DNA of 64,000 nucleotides from Pseudoalteromonas nigrifaciens (GCF_002221505.1 NZ_CP011036.1:1364001-1428000); one strand, 5' to 3'; numbered from the stretch's first letter, positions 33,716 to 44,767 are shown. Made by a program: numbers and translations. The notes: generated by a model from the letters alone, not told the origin.

Positions 33716-34064
33716 AGCGATACTCCTAGTATAGCGTATTAAATAAAACTACTTTATTCTTACTGGCAATAAAATAGCGCGCAGATTATTCATTTCAATG
33801 CTGATTCATCACTTACAGAAGTCACACTATACATATGGTATAGATTTATCAACAAAAGCTTGTATAGATTGTTGGTGTTTTTTGTACTGGGTCACGTCAC
33901 AAGCAGATTAGCTGAAAAGCGTCATTAACAAAAAGCCCGCAATTAAGCGGGCTTTTACAGAGTATCGAGTCATCAACCTACAATCATAATGTCGTGCTAT
34001 ATTATTATTGCGTAATAAAGCTATAATAGGTTTGTTGTTAAGTCTACGACAAATTTGCAAACAC
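33716..34064. other. Right end of prophage: non-coding region before host htpG
   Basis: No convincing gene. It contains an inverted repeat CTATAC/GTATAG (33827-33843), a second GTATAGATT at 33863, the second identical terminator (33927-33956) and a TATAAT at 34022. The phage-host border should lie here, to the left of the heat-shock promoter of htpG, probably between 33957 and 34060. No left counterpart of the attachment site could be identified in the window. Confidence 0.5.
33927..33956. terminator. Terminator, copy 2 of an identical 30-bp pair
   Basis: Identical in 30 bases to 33007-33036. It lies between the promoter side of the exported-protein gene and host htpG, so it insulates prophage and host transcription from each other. 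Confidence 0.85.
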
Positions 34065-34095
34065 CCCTTGAAATACCCACCAACAAGCACAATAT
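34065..34095 (+). promoter_or_regulatory. Sigma-32 (heat-shock) promoter of htpG
   Basis: CCCTTGAAA (34065-34073) matches the sigma-32 -35 element; CACAATAT (34088-34095) matches CCCCATnT in most positions, with a 14-bp spacer. htpG is a sigma-32 gene in E. coli. This places host DNA no later than about 34065. Confidence 0.75.
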
Positions 34096-34167
34096 TTCAG
34101 TCATGGTAAGAACTTCAATTATTCACTTGTGTACCAAAGTGTGTACCAAATAATGAAAGGTAACATT

Positions 34168-36084
34168 ATGACAAATCAAAAAGACATTACAAAACATGAG
34201 TTTGGAACGGACGCGGGTAAGATACTCAACTTAATGATTCATTCTCTTTATTCTAATAAAGAAATATTTTTACGTGAACTTGTGTCAAATGCCTCAGATG
34301 CAGCAGACAAGTTACGCTTTTTAGCATTATCACAAGGTGATCTGTACCAAGGCGACGCTGACTTACGTGTGCGTATTAGCGCTGACAAAGAAGCTAACAC
34401 CATTACTATTTCTGATAATGGTATTGGTATGACCCGCGATGAAGTAATAAGCTCTTTAGGGACGATTGCAAAATCGGGTACTGCTGAGTTTTTCAAAAAC
34501 TTAACTGGCGATCAAAGTAAAGACTCGCAGTTAATTGGTCAGTTTGGTGTTGGTTTTTACTCAGCATTTATCGTGGCAGACTTAGTAACGGTTCGCACCC
34601 GTAAAGCTGGCGAAACAACTGCTTACGAGTGGGAGTCTCAAGGCGAAGGCGAGTACACGCTGCAAGAAATTGAAAAAGAAGGCCGTGGTACCGACATTAT
34701 TCTACATCTTCGCGAAGAAGAAAAAGAGTTTGCTGATGAGTGGCGCCTGCGCAGCATAGTGACTAAATACTCGGATCATATTTCGACCCCAGTACAAATG
34801 TACAAAGCAGAAGTGCCAGAGTCTGAAGGGGAAGATGGCGAAAAAATCCCAGCAGTACCAGGTGAGTGGGAAAGTATTAACCGCGCTACTGCACTGTGGA
34901 CTCGTGATAAGTCAGAGCTTTCAGATGACGAATACAAAGAGTTTTACAAGCACGTAAGCCACGATTGGGAAGATCCACTAAGTTGGGCGCATAACAAGGT
35001 AGAAGGTAAAACTGAATACACTAGTTTGTTATACATCCCTAAAAAAGCGCCATTCGACTTATGGAATCGTGATCGCCAAAGTGGTTTAAAACTGTACGTA
35101 CAACGCGTGTTTATTATGGATGACGCTGAACAATTCATGCCAAGTTATTTACGTTTTGTAAAAGGCTTGTTAGATTCAAACGATTTACCACTTAACGTAT
35201 CTCGCGAAATTCTACAAGACAACAAAGTAACGCAAGCTATTCGTAAAGGGTGTACATCGCGTATTATTAAAATGCTTGAGCGTATGGCTAAAAACAAAGC
35301 GGACGATTACCAAGTATTTTGGAATGAATTTGGTCAAGTGATCAAAGAAGGCCCTGCAGAGGATGCAGCTAATAAAGAAGCAATTTGTAAACTATTACGT
35401 TTCTCTTCTACGCATACCGATTCAGCAACGCAAGATGTATCGCTTGAGCAATACGTTGAGCGCATGAATGAAGGCCAAGAAAAAATATACTACGTAGTGG
35501 CTGATACGTTTACTGCTGCGAAAAACTCTCCGCATTTAGAGATTTTCCGTAAAAAAGGCATTGAAGTATTACTGCTAAGTGACCGTGTAGATGAGTGGAT
35601 GATGAGCCACTTAACTGAATTTGCTGATAAGCAACTACAATCAATCACCCGTGGTGATTTAGACTTAGGTAAGCTTGACGACGAAGAGACTAAAAAAGCG
35701 CAAGAAGAGTCTGAAAAAGAAGTTGCCGGTTTAGTAGAGCGTATTAAAACTGCGTTAGGTGATGAAGTTAAAGAAGTGCGTTTTACGCATCGTTTAACCG
35801 ACTCTCCAGCATGTGTTGTTAGCGATGACAACGACATGAGCTCACAAATGCAAAAGCTAATGGAATCGGTTGGTCAAGCCGCTCCTGAAGCAAAACCTGT
35901 GTTTGAGCTAAACCCAGAGCATCAACTTGTTAAGCATTTAAATGATGAGCAAGACGAAGATAAGTTTGCACAGTGGTCGCATGTATTACTTGACCAAGCG
36001 TTACTTGCAGAGCGTGGCACACTTAAAGACCCTACAGGGTTTGTAACTCGCTTAAATAAACTTATGCTTGAATTAAGCAAATAA
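34168..36084 (+). CDS. htpG: Chaperone HtpG (bacterial Hsp90)
   Basis: The protein has 638 residues from the ATG at 34168 (AAAGG upstream); an earlier in-frame GTG at 34129 lies in a small tandem repeat and would add a non-conserved extension. The N-terminal GHKL ATPase domain is complete: [38 protein letters not shown]. The middle domain ([13 protein letters not shown]) and C-terminal dimerisation domain follow. HtpG is a cytosolic ATP-dependent chaperone. It has a heat-shock promoter and its own terminator; adk follows as in most gammaproteobacteria. Confidence 0.97.
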   Translation: MTNQKDITKHEFGTDAGKILNLMIHSLYSNKEIFLRELVSNASDAADKLRFLALSQGDLYQGDADLRVRISADKEANTITISDNGIGMTRDEVISSLGTIAKSGTAEFFKNLTGDQSKDSQLIGQFGVGFYSAFIVADLVTVRTRKAGETTAYEWESQGEGEYTLQEIEKEGRGTDIILHLREEEKEFADEWRLRSIVTKYSDHISTPVQMYKAEVPESEGEDGEKIPAVPGEWESINRATALWTRDKSELSDDEYKEFYKHVSHDWEDPLSWAHNKVEGKTEYTSLLYIPKKAPFDLWNRDRQSGLKLYVQRVFIMDDAEQFMPSYLRFVKGLLDSNDLPLNVSREILQDNKVTQAIRKGCTSRIIKMLERMAKNKADDYQVFWNEFGQVIKEGPAEDAANKEAICKLLRFSSTHTDSATQDVSLEQYVERMNEGQEKIYYVVADTFTAAKNSPHLEIFRKKGIEVLLLSDRVDEWMMSHLTEFADKQLQSITRGDLDLGKLDDEETKKAQEESEKEVAGLVERIKTALGDEVKEVRFTHRLTDSPACVVSDDNDMSSQMQKLMESVGQAAPEAKPVFELNPEHQLVKHLNDEQDEDKFAQWSHVLLDQALLAERGTLKDPTGFVTRLNKLMLELSK

Positions 36085-36108
36085 GTTTAAAAAATTAAAG
36101 ATTAAGTT

Positions 36109-36893
<785 letters not shown>

Positions 36894-36913
36894 TTTACAG
36901 TCCTCTATTAAAT

Positions 36914-36947
36914 AAAAACCGCTAATGTAAAATTTAGCGGTTTTTTT
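36914..36947. terminator. Bidirectional terminator between adk and tpx
   Basis: AAAAACCGCTAA and the complementary TTAGCGGTTTTT with A- and T-runs on either side; serves convergent adk and tpx. Confidence 0.88.
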
Positions 36948-36966
36948 GTGCAGAGTTTAGGTTAAT

Positions 36967-37548
36967 TTAAAGTGCCTTTAGTTTTTCAATCACGCTGGCG
37001 TATTCTGGTTCAGTTGCAAGGTTACTCACTAATTGCTTATAAACCACGTTATGGTTTTTATCTAAAATAAGTACAGCGCGTGTTAGTAGCCCCATATCTT
37101 TAATTATAAATCCATACTTCTGACCAAAGTCGTGCCATACCGAATCAGAAAGCACAATTACCTTATCTATGTTCTCAGCTTTGCAAAAACGTTTTTGCGC
37201 AAAAGGTAAATCGCTACTAATGGTCAACATGGTTATGTTTGGAAATTGTTGTGCTACTTTTTCGTTAAAGTGTTTAGTTTGTAGGCTGCAAATACCGGTA
37301 TCTAAACTAGGTACTACGCTAATCAAAACGGCTTGGCCTTTATACGCACTCAATGTAACAGGGGTAAAGTTAGCGTCGACCACTTTAAACTCTGGTGCGC
37401 TATCACCTACAGCAACTCCCTTACCTAATAAAGTAACAGGTTTACCTTGTGCGGATACTTTGCCAGCATCAAGCGTGTTTTCGGTATAATCGGCAGCAAA
37501 GGCCACAGAACTAAATGCACTTAATGCAAAAATTAACGAGCGAAACAT
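36967..37548 (-). CDS. tpx: Thiol peroxidase with signal peptide
   Basis: The protein has 193 residues. The peroxidatic cysteine is in SLDTGICSLQTKHF (Cys87) and the resolving cysteine in FAQKRFC (Cys122), the spacing expected of the atypical two-cysteine peroxiredoxin Tpx. Compared with the usual 165-168 residues there is an N-terminal extension, MFRSLIFALSAFSSVAFA, that reads as a cleavable signal peptide. The enzyme should therefore reduce hydroperoxides in the periplasm, where the reducing partner would differ from cytosolic thioredoxin. AAAAGGAAA precedes the ATG. Confidence 0.9.
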   Translation of the reverse strand: MFRSLIFALSAFSSVAFAADYTENTLDAGKVSAQGKPVTLLGKGVAVGDSAPEFKVVDANFTPVTLSAYKGQAVLISVVPSLDTGICSLQTKHFNEKVAQQFPNITMLTISSDLPFAQKRFCKAENIDKVIVLSDSVWHDFGQKYGFIIKDMGLLTRAVLILDKNHNVVYKQLVSNLATEPEYASVIEKLKAL

Positions 37549-37774
37549 AGGGTATTTCCTTTTAGATTCAGGCTGTAATAGCGTTAAGTGTATTATACTG
37601 CGAAGTGCTCACCAAGCAGAAGAAGTAGATGCTTTTATTTATTAATCAAAAATTGTAAACAAGGTATACTTTGATATAACATACATATGTAAAAAATATG
37701 TATATAAAAAACAATAATTAAACCTTTATTAATGCAGTTTGATACCTATAACAGGGTCAAAATAGAGAGAGAAT

Positions 37775-38779
37775 ATGTCAACATCGGTACTAATATGTGA
37801 TGATTCAAAATTAGCTAGACGCCAATTAGCTCGATCTTTACCAGTGGATTGGGATATTAAAATTGAATTTGCGCATGACGGTGTAGATTGTATAAACCAA
37901 ATAAAAAAAATACAGCCAGAAATTCTTTTTCTTGATTTAAATATGCCGGAAATGGATGGTTATGAAGTACTCATAGCGATACGAGAGCTTGGTCTTAATG
38001 TGCTCACTGTGGTGGTTTCTGGCGATATTCAGCCGGCGGCACATGAGCGCGTATTAGAGCTAGGTGCAATTGATTTTATTCAAAAACCTTGCTCCGCAGA
38101 AAAGCTAGCCACTATTATTGAACATCATGGCATTAAAGATAAAGCAATGCGAGAGCGCCTTGCGCACTCGTTAGGTGAGCAGGTAGACCCTGATGTACGA
38201 GATATATACCAAGAGCTTACTAACGTGGCCATGGGGCAAGCAGGCGACCTACTCGCAAGGTTACTTAATGTATTTGTTAAGCTGCCCATACCTAATGTTA
38301 ATATTCTAGAAGTAAATGAGCTTGATATGGCGCTGCGCTCAATTGATAACAGCACCTCAACCTCGGGTATCTGCCAAGGCTTTATAGGCGGCGGTGTATC
38401 AGGGGAAGCATTACTACTTTTAAATGACTCGAGCTTTAAAGAAATAGCATCGCTAATGAACTACGACGGTGAGCTCAATGAAAAAGTAGAGCTAGAGCTG
38501 TTAATGGATATCAGTAATATACTTATTGGCGCTATTTTAACTGGACTCTCTAAACAACTTGATATGACATTTAGCCAAGGGCATCCCATAGTACTGGGTC
38601 AGCATAGAGATGTATCAGAGCTGGTTAAATCTAACAAACCACGTTGGCAACGTACCTTAGCAATCGAGATAAGTTACGGTATTGAAAACCACAATATAAA
38701 TTGCGATTTGATGTTGTTATTTACCGAAGACTCACTAAAAACTTTGAAGTACAAAGTTGCCTACCTATTAGAAGATTAA
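37775..38779 (+). CDS. Response regulator with CheC-like output domain
   Basis: The protein has 334 residues. Residues 1-120 are a receiver domain with acidic pair DD (9-10), phosphorylatable Asp54 in LFLDLNMPEMDG and Lys in IQKPCS (about 105). The C-terminal half (VSGEALLLLNDSSFKEIASL; ELLMDISNILIGAILTGLSK) resembles CheC/CheX phosphatase domains of chemotaxis. It could dephosphorylate CheY-like regulators in a phosphorylation-dependent manner. The GGDEF gene follows after 5 bp, probably in one operon. An 8-bp inverted repeat (37681-37688 / 37696-37703) lies in the upstream region. Confidence 0.8.
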   Translation: MSTSVLICDDSKLARRQLARSLPVDWDIKIEFAHDGVDCINQIKKIQPEILFLDLNMPEMDGYEVLIAIRELGLNVLTVVVSGDIQPAAHERVLELGAIDFIQKPCSAEKLATIIEHHGIKDKAMRERLAHSLGEQVDPDVRDIYQELTNVAMGQAGDLLARLLNVFVKLPIPNVNILEVNELDMALRSIDNSTSTSGICQGFIGGGVSGEALLLLNDSSFKEIASLMNYDGELNEKVELELLMDISNILIGAILTGLSKQLDMTFSQGHPIVLGQHRDVSELVKSNKPRWQRTLAIEISYGIENHNINCDLMLLFTEDSLKTLKYKVAYLLED

Positions 38780-38784
38780 CGATT

Positions 38785-39756
38785 ATGTCAGCTGATTTAA
38801 ATATGAATGAAATCCATTGGTTAATGGATATGTTTAATACTGTTGATGTGGGCCTAGTGGTGCTCGACAGAGAATATAAAGTGTGTGTATGGAATGGTTT
38901 TATGGAAAATCATTCTGGATTACTGCCAAGCGCAGTTAAACACAAAGACTTATTTGATTTATTTCCCGCAATAGATGAAAAGTGGTTTAGAAGTAAATCT
39001 GAATCCGTGTTTGTACTAAAAAACCGCTCGTTTACAATTTGGGAACAGCAACCTTATATCTTTCGTTTTAAAAACTATCGGCCAATTACCGGCAAAGCTG
39101 ATTATATGTACCAAAATGCCACCTTTATTCCACTAACAAATACCCGTGGTGATGTTGAGCATATATGTATTATTATTTACGATGTAACAGATGTAGCCGT
39201 TAATAAAAAAGAACTCGAACAGTTAAATAAAAAGCTTGAGCAAGTTAGTCAAACCGATAGCTTAACGCAGCTAGCTAACCGAGGGCACTGGGAACATACG
39301 TTACGCCAAGAGTTTTTGCGTACTAAACGCAGTGGTGGTTGCAGTACTTTATTAATGTTTGATATTGACCACTTTAAAAAAGTGAACGATGAGTACGGCC
39401 ACAGTTGTGGTGACGAGGCATTGCGTCATATTGCAAAATTACTAAAAGGCACATTGCGCGAAACAGATATAGCAGGGCGCTACGGTGGTGAAGAATTTGC
39501 TATCACCTTACTCGATACTGATAAACAAGGTGCGATGATAATAGCCGAGCGTTTACGTGAACTAATTGCGGCAACCCCGGTGGCTTACAAAGATCAGCTA
39601 GTGAGTATGACGGTTAGTATTGGCATTGCCTCTTATAGTAATGAATTTAAAAACCATGAACGCTGGATTGAGGCTGCCGATAAAGCACTTTATAATTCAA
39701 AACACAATGGTAGGAATAGTATTACTATGTTTGATGATATAAAAAATGACGCCTAA
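38785..39756 (+). CDS. PAS-GGDEF diguanylate cyclase
   Basis: The protein has 323 residues from the ATG at 38785, 5 bp after the preceding stop. A PAS-like sensor domain (about 12-140, VGLVVLDREYKVCVWNGFME) is joined by a helical linker to a GGDEF domain. The active-site motif is RYGGEEF (about 235), preceded by RETD five residues before, the product-inhibition I-site. LTQLANRGHWE, FDIDHFKKVNDEYGH and SIGIAS complete the signature. It should make c-di-GMP and is probably controlled together with the CheC-like regulator. Its stop codon lies inside the terminator loop. Confidence 0.88.
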   Translation: MSADLNMNEIHWLMDMFNTVDVGLVVLDREYKVCVWNGFMENHSGLLPSAVKHKDLFDLFPAIDEKWFRSKSESVFVLKNRSFTIWEQQPYIFRFKNYRPITGKADYMYQNATFIPLTNTRGDVEHICIIIYDVTDVAVNKKELEQLNKKLEQVSQTDSLTQLANRGHWEHTLRQEFLRTKRSGGCSTLLMFDIDHFKKVNDEYGHSCGDEALRHIAKLLKGTLRETDIAGRYGGEEFAITLLDTDKQGAMIIAERLRELIAATPVAYKDQLVSMTVSIGIASYSNEFKNHERWIEAADKALYNSKHNGRNSITMFDDIKNDA

Positions 39757-39768
39757 GCGTCATTTTTT
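39741..39768 (+). terminator. Terminator overlapping the cyclase stop codon
   Basis: AAAAAATGACGC and GCGTCATTTTTT form the stem; the TAA stop (39754-39756) is in the loop. Confidence 0.85.
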
Positions 39769-39834
39769 ATATCGGTTAGTTAACGCGAGTATGCAGCGTT
39801 GCTTAATAAATCTATTATCCATAACCTAGATTAT

Positions 39835-41349
39835 TTACTCCGTGGTATGGCGATAATCATCTATTGGACATTGACTAAGAATAGAAACCTCACCGCTACT
39901 CGACTCTTGTTCTAGCTTTACTTTAAATCCCCATAAACGGTAAAGATGTTTAAGTACTTCATCGTGTGAGTTAGCGAGCGGAATATTATTGTGCGGCACA
40001 TAACGTAATGTAAGAGATCTGTCGCCTCTAATATCAACATTATAGATTTGAATATTAGGCTCGTGATTACTTAAATTATATTGCGCCGATAACGCCTCTC
40101 TCACTGCTTTATAGCCATTATCATCATGAATAGCACCTATTTCTAAATGAGGGTTATTTGTATGATCAACAATAGTAAATAATTTAAAGTCACGGATCAG
40201 TTTAGGTGATAAAAACTGGCTTATAAAACTTTCATCTTTAAAGTTTTGCATAGCAAAGTGCAGCGTGTCGAGCCAATTACTGCCAGCATACTGCGGGAAC
40301 CAGCGTTTATCTTCCTCTGTTGGCTGCTCACAAATACGGCGAATGTCTACCATCATATTAAAGCCCAGAGCATAAGGGTTTATACCCGAGTAATATTGGC
40401 TATTATAAGGTGGTTGATAAATCACATTAGTGTGGCTTTGTAAAAACTCCATCATAAATGAATCAGTCAATTTTCCTTCGTCATATAAGTGATTCAAAAT
40501 AGTATAATGCCAAAATGTAGCCCAACCTTCATTCATCACCTGGGTTTGTTTTTGCGGATAAAAATATTGCGATATTTTACGTACAATCCGAATGATTTCA
40601 CGCTGCCATGACTCTAGCAATGGCGCATTTTTTTCAATAAAGTATAAAATATTTTCTTGTGGCTCTTGTGGAAAATGACGCTCATGCTTTTTAGCTTCTT
40701 GTTGTTGAGCTGGAATAGTGCGCCACAACTCGTTTACTTGTGATTGTAGATAGTCTTTTCGTTCTTGCTGGCGCTTTTGTTCTTCAAATAATGAAATACG
40801 TTGCGGGCGCTTGTATCTGTCTACGCCGTAATTCATTAGCGCATGACAAGAGTCGAGCAGGGTTTCTACCTCAGTAATACCGTATTTTTCTTCGCAGCGG
40901 CTAATGTACTTTTTAGCAAACAGTAGGTAATCGATAATTGAGCCGGCGTCGGTCCAGGTTTTAAATAAGTAATTCCCTTTAAAAAAAGAATTATGCCCAT
41001 AACAAGCATGCGCCATAACCAGTGCTTGCATGGGCAGGGTGTTTTCTTCCATTAAATAGGCAATACATGGATCGGAGTTAATGACGATTTCGTAGGCTAA
41101 TCCCATTTGACCGCGTTTATAATTTTGCTCAGTTTGAATAAACTTTTTACCGTATGACCAATGGCTATAGCCTATAGGCATACCAACGCTAGAATAGGCA
41201 TCCATCATCTGCTCAGCGGTGATCACTTCAATTTGATTAGGGTACGTGTCTAAGCGATAGTGCTGTGCAACACGGGCTATTTCATCACGGTACTGGGCCA
41301 ATAACTCAAAAGTCCAATCTGGGCCATCACTTATATGTTTATCCTTCAT
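39835..41349 (-). CDS. SpoVR family protein
   Basis: The protein has 504 residues from the ATG at 41349 (GAGG upstream); E. coli YcgB has a similar length. Typical parts are PIGYSHWSYGKKF, AYEIVINSDPCIAYLMEENT, AHACYGHNSFFK and NEGWATFWHYT. The function of SpoVR proteins in gammaproteobacteria is not established; they are co-encoded with the YeaG kinase and YeaH. The gene is last in the three-gene leftward operon, 19 bp after yeaH. Confidence 0.9.
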   Translation of the reverse strand: MKDKHISDGPDWTFELLAQYRDEIARVAQHYRLDTYPNQIEVITAEQMMDAYSSVGMPIGYSHWSYGKKFIQTEQNYKRGQMGLAYEIVINSDPCIAYLMEENTLPMQALVMAHACYGHNSFFKGNYLFKTWTDAGSIIDYLLFAKKYISRCEEKYGITEVETLLDSCHALMNYGVDRYKRPQRISLFEEQKRQQERKDYLQSQVNELWRTIPAQQQEAKKHERHFPQEPQENILYFIEKNAPLLESWQREIIRIVRKISQYFYPQKQTQVMNEGWATFWHYTILNHLYDEGKLTDSFMMEFLQSHTNVIYQPPYNSQYYSGINPYALGFNMMVDIRRICEQPTEEDKRWFPQYAGSNWLDTLHFAMQNFKDESFISQFLSPKLIRDFKLFTIVDHTNNPHLEIGAIHDDNGYKAVREALSAQYNLSNHEPNIQIYNVDIRGDRSLTLRYVPHNNIPLANSHDEVLKHLYRLWGFKVKLEQESSSGEVSILSQCPIDDYRHTTE

Positions 41350-41368
41350 ATTTACTACCTCGCTTAGG

Positions 41369-42652
41369 CTATGCAGCCCCTTGCTGCTGACGACCTTTTT
41401 TAAATAGCTCTCTAAAAATAGGGTAAATATCCTCAACGCTTTGAATATGTTGTATGGCAAAATTAGCATGGCTTTGGGTTATGTCTTGATACTCGCGCCA
41501 TAAACTTTGATGCGCCCGTGTGGTTATTTCTATATAGGCAAAATAGCGCACTGCGTTTAATAATTTATTACGCAAAATTTGTCCACATTGCGGTGTGTCG
41601 TCTGCCCAGTTATCACCATCAGACGCTTGCGCGGCATACACATTCCATTGTTCAGAGTTGTAGCGCTCTTTAATTATTTCGTCCATGAGTTTAAGGGCAC
41701 TCGAAACAATCGTGCCGCCGGTCTCTTGGGAGTAAAAAAACTCTTGTTCGTCAACTTCTTTAGCTTGCGTGTGATGGCGAATATATACTACTTCAATGTC
41801 TTTATAGCTGCGTGTTAAAAACTGATATAGCAAAATATAAAAGCGCTTAGCCATGTCTTTTGTGGCCTGATCCATAGAGCCAGACACATCCATAATACAA
41901 AACATCACGGCTTTGCTGGTAGGGTGAGGGCGCTTTTCGTAATTACGAAAACGTAAGTCGTAATTATCAATAAAAGGCACTGCCTTAATTTGCTTTTTAA
42001 TTAGTTCAATTTCACTGTTTAACAGCACAATAGCAGCTTTATCAGGATGTGCTTGTGCAAGTAAAATAACTAACTGAGCTTCAAGCTCTGCTAATAAACG
42101 CTTTTTACCTGCGCTCATGGCCACGCGCCGTGCTAACGAGCCTTTGAGTGAGCGTACAATATCAATATTACTTGGCATACCATCGCTGCAAAAACCAGCG
42201 CGATGAGTTTTCATTTGTACTAGTTTGTCGAGCTGATTTTCTTGCAAGTTTGGCAGCTCTAAATCCTCAAACAATAAATCTAAATATTCATCCTTTGAAA
42301 TCGAAAATACAAATTCGTCTTGGCCTTCTCCCGAGTCGCTCGCTTCACCGCCTCCTGCGCCACCACCTTGCCCACCTTTAGGGCGCTCTACTTTATCGCC
42401 AGTAGAGAACTGATCGTTCCCTGGATGTATTTGTTCTCTATTGCCGCCTTTTCCTTGATGAAATGTAGGTTCGCTAATATCGCGTTGCGGAATAGAAATA
42501 CTCTCTCCCGAACTTGCGTCGGTGACACTGCGTTTATTAATCGCATCAGAAACCGCCTCTTTAATTTGTTTTTTATAGCGCCTAATAAAGCGCTGGCGAT
42601 TAAGCGTGCTTTTATTCTTTGCGTTTAATCGCCTATCTATAAAATGCGCCAT
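41369..42652 (-). CDS. yeaH: YeaH (DUF444 family protein)
   Basis: The protein has 427 residues, the same length as E. coli YeaH. It has an N-terminal basic region ([20 protein letters not shown]), a glycine-rich linker ([14 protein letters not shown]) and a von Willebrand A-like domain with the metal-site motif [15 protein letters not shown]444 proteins are partners of the PrkA-type kinase YeaG in starvation and stress responses. It lies 30 bp after yeaG and 19 bp before spoVR. Confidence 0.92.
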   Translation of the reverse strand: MAHFIDRRLNAKNKSTLNRQRFIRRYKKQIKEAVSDAINKRSVTDASSGESISIPQRDISEPTFHQGKGGNREQIHPGNDQFSTGDKVERPKGGQGGGAGGGEASDSGEGQDEFVFSISKDEYLDLLFEDLELPNLQENQLDKLVQMKTHRAGFCSDGMPSNIDIVRSLKGSLARRVAMSAGKKRLLAELEAQLVILLAQAHPDKAAIVLLNSEIELIKKQIKAVPFIDNYDLRFRNYEKRPHPTSKAVMFCIMDVSGSMDQATKDMAKRFYILLYQFLTRSYKDIEVVYIRHHTQAKEVDEQEFFYSQETGGTIVSSALKLMDEIIKERYNSEQWNVYAAQASDGDNWADDTPQCGQILRNKLLNAVRYFAYIEITTRAHQSLWREYQDITQSHANFAIQHIQSVEDIYPIFRELFKKGRQQQGAA

Positions 42653-42682
42653 TAATTACCTCCTAAACTACCAATATGAAGG

Positions 42683-44605
42683 TTATTGCGATTTTCTAAC
42701 CCGTAAATACCATTCAGATAACAACCGCACTTGTTTTTGTGTGTAGCCTTTTTCGACCATACGATTAACAAAGTCTTCGTGTTTTTGCTGATCCTCGGCA
42801 GAGGTTTTGGTATTAAACGAAATAACGGGTAGCAAATCTTCGGTATTAGAGAACATTTTTTTCTCGATCACGGTGCGCAATTTTTCGTAGCTGGTCCACA
42901 GTGGGTTTTTACCATTATGGTGCGCTCGAGCCCTAAGCACAAAGTTTACTATTTCGTTACGAAAATCTTTTGGATTAGAAATACCCGCTGGCTTTTCTAT
43001 TTTTTCAAGTTCTGCATTAAGGGCATCACGGTCAAATAGTTGGCCAGTATCGGGGTCGCGGTATTCTTGATCTTGAATCCAAAAGTCGGCGTAAATAACA
43101 TAACGGTCAAAAATATTTTGTCCGTATTCAGAGTACGACTCTAAGTATGCGGTTTGCAGCTCCTTACCAATAAACTCCACATATTGCGGAATTAAATAGC
43201 CTTTTAAAAAGCTCAAATAACGCTCTTCGGTATCAGATGCAAACTGCTCACGCTCAATTTGTTGTTCTAACACATAAAATAAATGTACTGGATTCGCAGC
43301 AACCTCTAGGGTGTCAAAATTAAATACTCGCGATAAAATTTTAAAAGCAAAACGGGTAGAAAGTCCTGTCATACCTTCATCAACCCCAGCATAATCTCGA
43401 TACTCTTGATACGATTTAGCTTTAGGGTCGGTGTCTTTTAGGGTTTCGCCGTCATACACTCGCATTTTTGAAAAAAGGCTCGAGTTTTCAGGCTCTTTTA
43501 ATCGTGATAGCGTTGAAAACTGCGCTAAAATTTTAAGTGTTCCCGGGGCGCATGGCGCGTTGTACAACTCACTGTGTTGAAGTAGCTTATCGTAAATTTT
43601 AATTTCTTCGGTAACACGTAAGCAATAAGGAACCTTAACAATATATACCCGGTCTAGGAATGCCTCATTGTTTTTATTGTTTTTAAAAGTTTGCCACTCA
43701 GATTCGTTAGAGTGGGCTAGTATCATGCCGTTAAAGGGCAGAGCACTAATACCTTCAGTACCGTTGTAGTTACCCTCTTGGGTGGCTGTTAGCAGAGGAT
43801 GCAGTACCTTAATAGGCGCTTTAAACATCTCAACAAACTCCATTAAGCCCTGGTTTGCTAAACATAAAGATCCAGAGTAGGCGTAAGCATCGGGATCATT
43901 TTGTGCAAAATGTTCTAGTTGGCGAATATCTACTTTACCTACTAATGCCGAAATATCTTGGTTGTTTTCATCCCCAGGCTCAGTTTTGGCAATCCCTATT
44001 TGATTTAAAATAGAAGGGTAGCGCTTAACCACTTTAAATTGACTAATGTCGCCATTAAATTCTTTTAAGCGTTTTCCGGCCCAAGGCGACATAATAGTTT
44101 TCAAATAGCGTGGTTTAATGCCGTATTCTTGTTCAAGTAATTTAGCATCTTCAATCGGATCGAATAATGACAGCGGGTGGTCGTTTACAGGGGAGCCTTT
44201 AATAGAATAAATGGGTACTTGTTGCATCAAGTATTTCAGTTTTTCGGCAATAGATGATTTACCACCACCAACCGGACCCAATAAATAAAGAATTTGTTTA
44301 CATTCTTCTAGGCCTTGAGAGGCGTGTTTTAAATAAGAAACAATTTGTTCGATGGCATCTTCCATACCATAAAAATCAGCAAAGGCAGGATAGCGTGCTA
44401 CTACACGATTAGAAAATAATCGACTTAAGCGTGCGTCTGTTGCTGTGTCTATCATTTGTGGCTCGCCAATTGCCATTAGTAGGCGCTCAGGGGCACTTGC
44501 GTAGGCAGATTTGTCGGTTTTACAAATATCTAAAAACTCAGCAATACTGTACTCTTCTTCTTGTCCAGCTTCGTATCGTGCTTGGTAATGATCAAAAATC
44601 GTCAT
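42683..44605 (-). CDS. yeaG: PrkA/YeaG serine protein kinase
   Basis: The protein has 640 residues from the ATG at 44605, which has a perfect GGAGG 6 bp upstream. The AAA+ ATPase region carries the Walker A motif LLGPVGGGKSS (about residue 108), and the C-terminal part is the PrkA kinase-like domain (GMTGLSTRFAFKILSRVF). In E. coli YeaG with YeaH supports survival under sustained nitrogen starvation. First gene of the yeaG-yeaH-spoVR operon; the upstream 200 bp are AT-rich with a possible TTGACT/TAATAT pair on the other strand but no assigned promoter. Confidence 0.94.
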   Translation of the reverse strand: MTIFDHYQARYEAGQEEEYSIAEFLDICKTDKSAYASAPERLLMAIGEPQMIDTATDARLSRLFSNRVVARYPAFADFYGMEDAIEQIVSYLKHASQGLEECKQILYLLGPVGGGKSSIAEKLKYLMQQVPIYSIKGSPVNDHPLSLFDPIEDAKLLEQEYGIKPRYLKTIMSPWAGKRLKEFNGDISQFKVVKRYPSILNQIGIAKTEPGDENNQDISALVGKVDIRQLEHFAQNDPDAYAYSGSLCLANQGLMEFVEMFKAPIKVLHPLLTATQEGNYNGTEGISALPFNGMILAHSNESEWQTFKNNKNNEAFLDRVYIVKVPYCLRVTEEIKIYDKLLQHSELYNAPCAPGTLKILAQFSTLSRLKEPENSSLFSKMRVYDGETLKDTDPKAKSYQEYRDYAGVDEGMTGLSTRFAFKILSRVFNFDTLEVAANPVHLFYVLEQQIEREQFASDTEERYLSFLKGYLIPQYVEFIGKELQTAYLESYSEYGQNIFDRYVIYADFWIQDQEYRDPDTGQLFDRDALNAELEKIEKPAGISNPKDFRNEIVNFVLRARAHHNGKNPLWTSYEKLRTVIEKKMFSNTEDLLPVISFNTKTSAEDQQKHEDFVNRMVEKGYTQKQVRLLSEWYLRVRKSQ

Positions 44606-44767
44606 AAAGACCTCCAAAACCCACTTTAAAAATAGCTTAACTTCTTAAAGTCTAGTCACGATTTTGAATTTTTGTGCAATAAAATTAAAAATTTATATTA
44701 AAAATTATGATCTTGACTTTTTAATATAAGAGGTACTTGTACAAGGAGATGGTAATTTACCAAGCAT

